Below are positions 57,511 through 64,000 of a stretch of DNA of 64,000 bases, in pieces (the first letter of the stretch is position 1; each line of letters begins with the position of its first letter). This DNA comes from Deroplatys truncata. Taxonomy: Eukaryota > Arthropoda > Insecta > Mantodea > Mantidae. The notes beneath the pieces are model-generated. The model was not told the DNA's origin. It worked only from the letters and a program-made list of their open reading frames with translations, and did not search any database. Location: NCBI GenBank assembly GCA_030765065.1, contig CM060975.1, positions 104,242,094 through 104,306,093 of the forward strand, given 5' to 3'. Made by a program: the position numbers and the translations under genes.

Positions 57511-58494
57511 TTTAAACAAACCTTTATCGTGGATAACAAAGTGAAGAGAAGAATTGTTTTTTATGTAAGTAATATAATAAAGAAGGAATATGAATTTGTA
57601 TCGGGTAGAGAACCTTGTGCGAGTATTGCACATTAAAACTTTGTTTTGTCACGGGACCACAAAATGAATATTTCCAAGGAAATCTGGACATCGAATGCTT
57701 GAAAAAGCCATAGAGAAGTAAGCTATTTGTACTAAACCAAAGGAAGGAAATGTATCGATTATGTAATGGTAGAATATTGGGTTGAACACTACACTAAACT
57801 GATAATACATTTATTGCCTTATATATACATTTTAGCACTTAAAAATCCATGAAGTTGATTGTAAAATATGGACTTGAATTGCTTAGGTGTCTGTTTCTAT
57901 GGTTTGAAAAATTCATCCAAGGAGCGTTCCAGAAAGATGAGTAGCACACAAGACTCCAGTATAAATGAAAACATCGCTCGTGTGGAAGTAACAACGTAGG
58001 ATGACCCGTAAGTAACCTGCAGAACAGTAGAGACTTTCAATATTCATCTACCGCAAATCTCTGGAACTAAATGCCTTCATATGAAGAGGCATTGTCTCCT
58101 TGGCCCCCTGCAGTCTCACAGAACAAAAGGGAGTAAGGATGGAATGGTGCCAGAAAGCTGTTTCGACAGTGAGAATTCTCACTCTTTATATGATAGAGTA
58201 AGCTTCGTTATTGAGTATGCCCTAAAAGCATAGTAGCAATTGATGATCTGTATTTACCAAACCTAGCTAGAGGCTAGAAGATAGCAAGCTTTTCTAGAAA
58301 TGGCCTCCTGTTTCAACTTCCGCTTCAGGAACAAAGGAGAGCCATTCTATAATTTGCCACCTGTGAGTCGAAACACTTAAAGAAACAAGTCCGAACTGCG
58401 GAATACGGTTTCAGTTCTCTTCAAAGTCTTTTTTGCAATGGATCTCATGCAAGAATTGGTATTCGCAACAATAATTCGTGCAAATTTAGTTGGT
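57511..58494. other. Unassigned DNA
   Basis: No gene is seen. A faint R1 3'-end-like phrase lies at 57650-57700. Confidence 0.3.
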
Positions 58495-58505
58495 GATTGG
58501 AATTT

Positions 58506-58856
58506 ACCGAGCGGGATGGCTCAGGCGGTAACGTCTGTGGCTCGAATTCGGGAGGTTCCGAGTTCAAACCCACGGACCGAGTACTCTGACCGAAGGTTTT
58601 TCGCGGTTTTCCTTGGTCGTTAGGCGAATGATAGGTTGTATAATTTTATCCGCAAATATTCCTATCATCTCTTGCGCTACCACAGTTCCTTCTTCTTCAC
58701 ACCAAGCATTGGACTAATTAGCAATCATGGCTCTTCTATGATCCAAAGTTTGCTTGTTCCTCGACAGGCTACTGACCCAAGACATTGGCTTGTAAGTCCT
58801 TGGGGGTGTAATTCCTACAAAGAGGAGACTAGCCAGTTAAAGAAGAAGAAGAAGAA
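58506..58856 (+). mobile_element. tRNA-derived SINE, group C, with TSD
   Basis: The 351-bp body is flanked by gattggaattt (58495-58505) and gattgaattt (58857-58866). The head CCGAGCGGGATGGCTCAGGC has a good A box, and a B-box-like GAGTTCAAACCC follows. The tail is (AAG)n. Confidence 0.9.
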
Positions 58857-58884
58857 GATTGAATTTCAAACGAGCATGATCGTT

Positions 58885-59170
58885 CATACTAGTTGTTCAC
58901 ATTTGGAAGGTCCATGATTCAAATTCTCTGAGGCTAGAAAGCCTGGCGTAAGGTTTCCTTCGCTATTTTCCTCAGTTGCTAGGCTAATTGGACTTGGGCT
59001 TGCATGAATGTCATGCAATTGATATAACTTCTTCTTCACCACCATCTTTCTGTTGGGCTCATCACCCTTACAGGGCTTCTCTACGCCTCTACACGCGTCA
59101 GATCCAAAGCACGGCTTGTGAGACCTTGTCGGTTCTGGAATCAATGTCCTCACGAGACAGTTGACGGTGC
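58885..59170 (+). mobile_element. SINE, group C, diverged copy
   Basis: It follows the previous SINE directly. A B-box-like ATGATTCAAATTC, 'ttcgctattttcctcagt' and 'gttgggctcatcaccctt' match group C. The head is poorly preserved. Confidence 0.55.
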
Positions 59171-59449
59171 AGCGATAGCGGAGGCTGAAATAAATCCAAC
59201 AACCACGGAGTTACCTTAATTAAAACACCCCAAGGAAAAGAGCCATAACTGTAAACCCTGATGCTCAACTCTAATGGGTAGCGAAGTACATCACGGAGGA
59301 TATAAGTGATGCACTTTTCCTCTTATTTGCACACATCTTCTTTAAATATTTTTGTTCTACGACATTTCTTTTTCGTTTTTACGTCATCACGCTTATGGAC
59401 ATGTTTTCGTAAATGTTTATAATGAGCGCGCATCCACACACACAGACAC

Positions 59450-59695
59450 CGGTAGCCGTGGACGTTCAGACACGGAGTCACGAACGGGAGGTCTGTTGTT
59501 CAAACCTCTCCAGGACCATCTGTCCTGACTAGGTTTTATCCAGGTTTTCCTCAGTCCTCATAACTGGCAAATACCAAGAAGGCACATAGGCATAAACATT
59601 CCCAAATTACGTTTCATTTTATTTCTGGTGTCATCACTGCCCATCCTTATGGTGCCGTATATAGTAAGAAGGAGCGCTTAACAGTGCTAAATAAT
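59450..59695 (+). mobile_element. tRNA-derived SINE, group D
   Basis: The head 'ccggtagccgtggacgttc' and B box TTGTTCAAACCTC are followed by 'ttttatccaggttttcctca' and an A/T-rich end before a CA repeat. Confidence 0.65.
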
Positions 59696-59699
59696 AAAG

Positions 59700-59716
59700 A
59701 CACACACACACACGCT

Positions 59717-59744
<28 letters not shown>
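59700..59744. repeat. (CA)n microsatellite
   Basis: This is a CA array with one gct interruption. Confidence 0.95.
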
Positions 59745-59747
<3 letters not shown>

Positions 59748-59981
59748 CCCTTCATACCAGCTGTATTTTGCTGTATTTTTGTGAACAGTGGCAATGGATG
59801 CCAAAACTATAATGTCAAAGAGCGACTAAAGCTAAACTGCTAAACAACACATACAAAACAAGTAAACTGATGCATTGTTGTTTCACTCTTACTGAGATTT
59901 TAGATACGTGTATTTAAAAATATGTGTGCGTCAACATGCCAGCTGCTGCAACAAAATTATACCATTTGGAGAAAAAATTTA

Positions 59982-60268
59982 ATTGAGTTTTACTTATGAA
60001 CGCTCTTTAACTACAATGGTCCTTAGCGTCCCATTCTATATTGGGCGTGAAAGACCGGTAATTTTGCTGAGGCCTCTTTATCAGGCTTGAGGTTCTTTTA
60101 CGTGCCGTAAATATACGACACGGGACCACCGGCTTTTCTTCCCTTCTGAAGGAAGTCATGGTAAGTGTTTTTACGCCTGAATAAAATCCATCGCCCTCCG
60201 TCTGATTTGAACACGCGACCTCGGGAACCAGAGGTTTGCATGGTAGCCCTAGACCACGGAGGACGACT
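59982..60268 (-). mobile_element. SINE, group B
   Basis: The minus-strand copy carries the same body ('gggacgctaaggaccattgt' in reverse at ~60012-60031). The head at 60185-60265 has a B-box-like GTGTTCAAATC. Confidence 0.8.
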
Positions 60269-60275
60269 ATCATTT

Positions 60276-61882
60276 TAGAGGGAACAGCATGTGGCGATCA
60301 TGGACTGCGTCTTGTCAACATCGGTTTTGCATCTTTGGTTGCCACAGAAACAACTTTTTTTTTCCAATTGGTGGTTACTATATACCTTTCTTTCATATAT
60401 CTAGCTTTCGTTGTCATGTGCCAGCAAACATCAGTCGCCAACTAAGTTCGCACATAATAGTGAACTATCCAGATTATTTGGCTCCCTACGACTGTTTGCA
60501 ACAGTTAAGAAGTATCTGGAAGTCGTGATTACCAAAAGTATTCGTAGCTTTCGAGTTTCTCTTTTGCCAGAGTTGCAGAATTCGGAAGGAAGGAGTGAAA
60601 GAGAATGGGAAGGAATATGTTATTCTCCTACAGACCACTCGCAATTGTAACGCCTTTGCTCATGAAATCAAACGAATGTTCAATACTAAGCTCTATGATT
60701 GACTTGCCCCCTTTTTGTGGCACTCGGAAGGACAGATGAGGTGTTTAGCTCCTGAGGTAAGCATGCAATCGCGGCCCAGTTCTGCATGTCTGCCTTAAGA
60801 TATAAGCATCACGTACTGAAATATCCTTAGACTTTCCATAATAACTGGAGGTTTAACTCGTTTTCTAACGAGGAATCTTGCCTTTTAAAGGTTGATGGGT
60901 TGCTTCTGAGGCCCAACTTGCTCACCCTGTCCTGGTTAGAGGTAGATATATACATAAATGCATCAATGGCAGTTGCCAGCACTACCACTACCTTATCATT
61001 AAAATCCATTTTCATGTTTTGTCACTAAAGTTAAAACACAGCTTCTTCTACCAAAAAAGGTGTAATTTTACCCAAATTTATATTTTTAAAAACCTGCCAG
61101 GTAGAATTTAACGATCAGGTTCATCATGGCCCTCCTGTCTTCTTATAAGCTCCCTTTTACATCTGTATTTGAATTTCAAACGCAATGTAATGATTACACT
61201 CTCTTCTCACAACAACTGAAGTGTTTCTGACTCAGAAATGTCTCACGCTGTTAAAGAACAGTTAATACCAGAACCATTTCTTTTACCTCTGTGCATCAGA
61301 GTATCTGTGTGATGCCTTACGTGGAAATTACTGCTTGAATAACAACTTTGGATATTTTTGTGAATATTATAACATGATAAATGTTCATTTGTTTGTACAT
61401 GATTTTTGGACATCTTAATCTCGTACTTCCATCTTTCGTTTGTCATATTCTCACTTTGCTTCTTTGGTAGGCTTCTTTATATTTGAAATGATCCTTGTAA
61501 CGAAATTTCAGTGGTCTCTTATTTTTCGTATACAGCCTGATTATAACACTCATTCACATATTATCTCTCTAGTTTATTAAATATACTTTAATTGCGTTAA
61601 AGGGATATTTCAATTTTTAGTGAAAATCAGAAACCACTACCTTAAATTCTTTTCTCATTCTGAAAGGTTTTTTAGTATACTGAAACTCACACCAATCCTC
61701 AAAGTCACATAGATAAAGTATGTTTTCATAGAGTATGAATTTAAAAGCTTATAACTCGAATAATTAAAAAAAGTGTTACAAAGGTAAAAGCTAAAGAACA
61801 TTGTGCAACACAGTTCATATATTTGGTAAACTTATGACATTTCCAGCTGTATGCATATGTATGGTAACAAAATATTAAAACC
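60276..61882. other. Unassigned DNA
   Basis: No gene is supported. GTTGCCACAGAAAC (60338-60351) fits the loose X-box scheme but could be chance. Confidence 0.3.
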
Positions 61883-62130
61883 CGGGCCCCTGTGGTGTGG
61901 GAGTAGCGCGTCTGCCTCACATCCAAGAGACTCAGAGTTCGAATCTCGGTTAGGGTGAGTTACTCGGATAAGGTTTCTTCTGGGGTTTTGCCTTATCCTG
62001 AGAAGACGAATGTCGGGTAACTCTTACCTCTAAGGACCTCGGGCTTACTTGAGTATCATTTCATCTATTTCATTCATTCATCCTGGATATGACCTATCAG
62101 GTTAAAGGACGTTAAACTTAAAAGAAAATT
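61883..62130 (+). mobile_element. tRNA-derived SINE, group D
   Basis: The head has an A-box region GTGGTGTGGGAGTAGCGCG and B box AGTTCGAATCTC. The body includes 'ccttatcctgagaagacgaa' and the 3' end is A-rich. Confidence 0.75.
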
Positions 62131-63429
62131 AAATAACTGAGTGAACTGTTTGAAATTGAGAAATCCATCAGTATCGCCACTTCATAAACAAGAGCAGTAA
62201 TTACTCGACAGAATGTCCTAAATGTTCACTGAGTATCAAGAACCACTGTCTCCCCAAGGCCAACCCAATCCAAACAGCTCCCTTTCAGCGAGCAGCTCGT
62301 TCTCGGCCCCACCACATTAGAAATACCTTTTGAGGCAGATGTCCGCAGGCCTTACGTCAAAGCAGCTGATATGGTCGGAGTCAGTGAGAGTGGTTAGTGG
62401 TTAGATTCAGGGATGCAGTCCGATTTCAGGTGATACGAGTATTGACAAAAGGGGCCTGAAAATTGGGCACATCTGATTTTTTCATATCTATTTATTCTAA
62501 ATATTCATGTATTAATCATCAAAATATTAAAGGTGCTGTATACAGAAGGAGACAATTAAAATCCAAGCCTTGCTTATGTCCAATAGCTTTACATTCTTTC
62601 CTCTTCAAGATCACAGTATGCCTCAAGTTACGCAGAAAATAGTAGCTAATATTGTCATGCGCCGTAAAAATACAGGAATGATCTGTCTTCTGGAACGGCG
62701 CGTGCAAAAAGAAGGCATACGTGGTTTATGTGTGTTAAGTTTACGTGTGCTATCACTAGCCTATATTTGTTCTGTATAGTCTTACGATTGGGTTTAATGG
62801 GAAAGAAATTTTGAGGAATAGCTTTTGTATCCATCTTACGGTAAAATTCCCCCAGATCATTATGCGCCGTCCTCTTTAGAATTCTGTTCACATAAATCTT
62901 CGAGTTAAACTTCCATTAAGAATGCGTGAGACCTAAAAAGCCTTAATAAATTCAGTAAATAATTAAGGAGATAGTATAGTCATTGAATATTTCGTCATTG
63001 ATTACTCGTTCTTAAATAATTATTAAAATCCCCGGATTATTTTTAGTTCTCTCAATAGAAACACGACACAAATATTAACTTTCAGCTAGTCGTTCATCTA
63101 CTATCAACTTATTTTAACGTCATTTTAAGTTGTTGGTAATATCGCGACGGTAACAGCAGATTCGTTGTTTCACCTGAGTTGGTGTATGTCAGGCAGATGG
63201 CCTTAGATGCGTAGTCGCCCTTCTGTATCAGCTTTTTTATTGCTATTGAGTAGCTCTTTCTAAATGTGGATTCTGGTATGATTGCTGTACTGCTTCTGTT
63301 CTTTTAATGCATACACGTAGTTATTGTGATGCCGGACAGTTGGCCTTAGATCCATAGTCGCTTCTCTGTACCATATATTAGTATTTCTGTATATTTTGTT
63401 CTATATGTGAAACGTTTGGCCATGGTATT
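62131..63429. other. Unassigned DNA with two repeat relics
   Basis: At ~62240-62330 lies a diverged relative of the GC-rich insertion at 51141 (shared ccaaccca-tccaaac and ctcg...cggcc blocks). At ~63190-63225 and ~63343-63378 the phrase ggccttagat-c-tagtcgc recurs about 155 bp apart, an old duplication. No gene is seen. Confidence 0.4.
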
Positions 63430-63565
63430 AAATATCCAATCTGGTATTTATTTCGCAACTGAGGAAAACCGCAAAAACAGTTAGATTGACTATTACATAA
63501 GATTTGAACCTGCGGACTCGAGAATGCGAGCCATGGGCGCTACGGCCTGAGCCATCATACTGTAT
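63430..63565 (-). mobile_element. SINE head, group C-like, fragment
   Basis: The minus strand reads 'gatggctcaggccgtagcgc', then a B-box-like AGGTTCAAATC and 'tgcggttttcctcagttgcg'. Confidence 0.65.
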
Positions 63566-64000
63566 GTTCCTTTTCTGTACTTCTATTAAATTAAGTTTCC
63601 TTAATGTCACATGCGATTATGCGCGTTTCCATTTCCTTTATCCATATCCTTAGATTTCAGCCACTTGCTTCACCTCGATTCGTACCAAATGCTGAAGTCG
63701 CCGAAGAGGCGACAACACACTGAAAATCTGTACACGACAAGCAATCGTTCAAGACGACACGCCCATCACGATTAGGACATTTCCCTCAGAAATGGCACAC
63801 GCCGCGCAATCACTTTCTAAATCAACTGTATATGGGCAAAGACAGTGCTATCTCTCCTGCACGTTGTGCTTTCTCGCGCTCCATTCGCTTCAACACATCA
63901 CAATTTTGCAGAGGAAAAGAACGCGTGTGGTAAAAACAGGGGATAAGTTTATATTTAAATAAGTTTGAAATACTATCGTAGACCTGAAAGTTTTAAATAT
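63566..64000. other. Unassigned DNA to window end
   Basis: I see no supported feature in this stretch. Confidence 0.3.

Overview
The window looks like repeat-dense intergenic or intronic DNA of a large animal genome, most likely an insect. I lean towards the cockroach, termite or stick-insect side (Polyneoptera), because the tRNA-derived SINEs, the DD41D mariner transposases and the LINE C-termini resemble what I know from those groups. That lineage call is inference. There are no prokaryotic features, and I found no intact host protein-coding gene. The only host-gene candidate is a putative TATA promoter and first exon near 46.05-46.24 kb.

The commonest component is an interspersed repeat of about 0.8-1.0 kb, called R1 here, which I cannot place in a named family. 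About 20 copies or fragments lie on both strands, in clusters at 0-2, 11.5-20.5, 39-45.8, 47.2-48.8 and 55.9-56.5 kb. An 11-bp motif, ACTTTCTCTAC, occurs near one end and inverted at the other. Several copies are tandem, and one pair is joined tail to tail at 47.87 kb. R1 copies have been hit by at least five younger insertions whose target-site duplications can be read: SINEs at 12.1, 16.7 and 39.7 kb, and LTRs at 14.5 and 43.0 kb.

The centre (24.86-37.36 kb) is a three-level nest. A mariner-type element with roughly 300-bp terminal inverted repeats was split by a Ty3/gypsy LTR retrotransposon (26.35-36.98 kb). That element was then hit in its leader by a second mariner (27.46-28.92 kb) whose right end abuts a (TA)n tract. 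The gypsy element keeps recognisable gag (CCHC knuckle), protease, RT, RNase H and integrase, but it carries many stops and frameshifts.

Other components are: four loosely defined SINE groups (A-D); LINE reverse-transcriptase remnants at 3.3-3.7, 6.3-7.7, 11.1-11.4 and 52.4-53.3 kb; further mariner remnants at 20.9-21.8 and 54.8-55.4 kb; an 891-bp internally deleted mariner with perfect 26-bp inverted repeats (56.6-57.5 kb); two related LTR types with visible core promoters, one carrying a 38-bp minisatellite; and a GC-rich 509-bp insertion with a 15-bp target-site duplication (51.1-51.6 kb). A 59-bp-arm hairpin lies at 2.43-2.56 kb.

The 44.5-46.8 kb interval differs from the rest. It holds an NRF1-type palindrome, a CTCF-like core, a perfect 15-bp X-box palindrome, a TATA box and a consensus splice donor, so it is the best place to look for a real transcription start. 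Nothing here operates as a pathway: the coding material is decayed mobile DNA, and its main information is the order of insertions.
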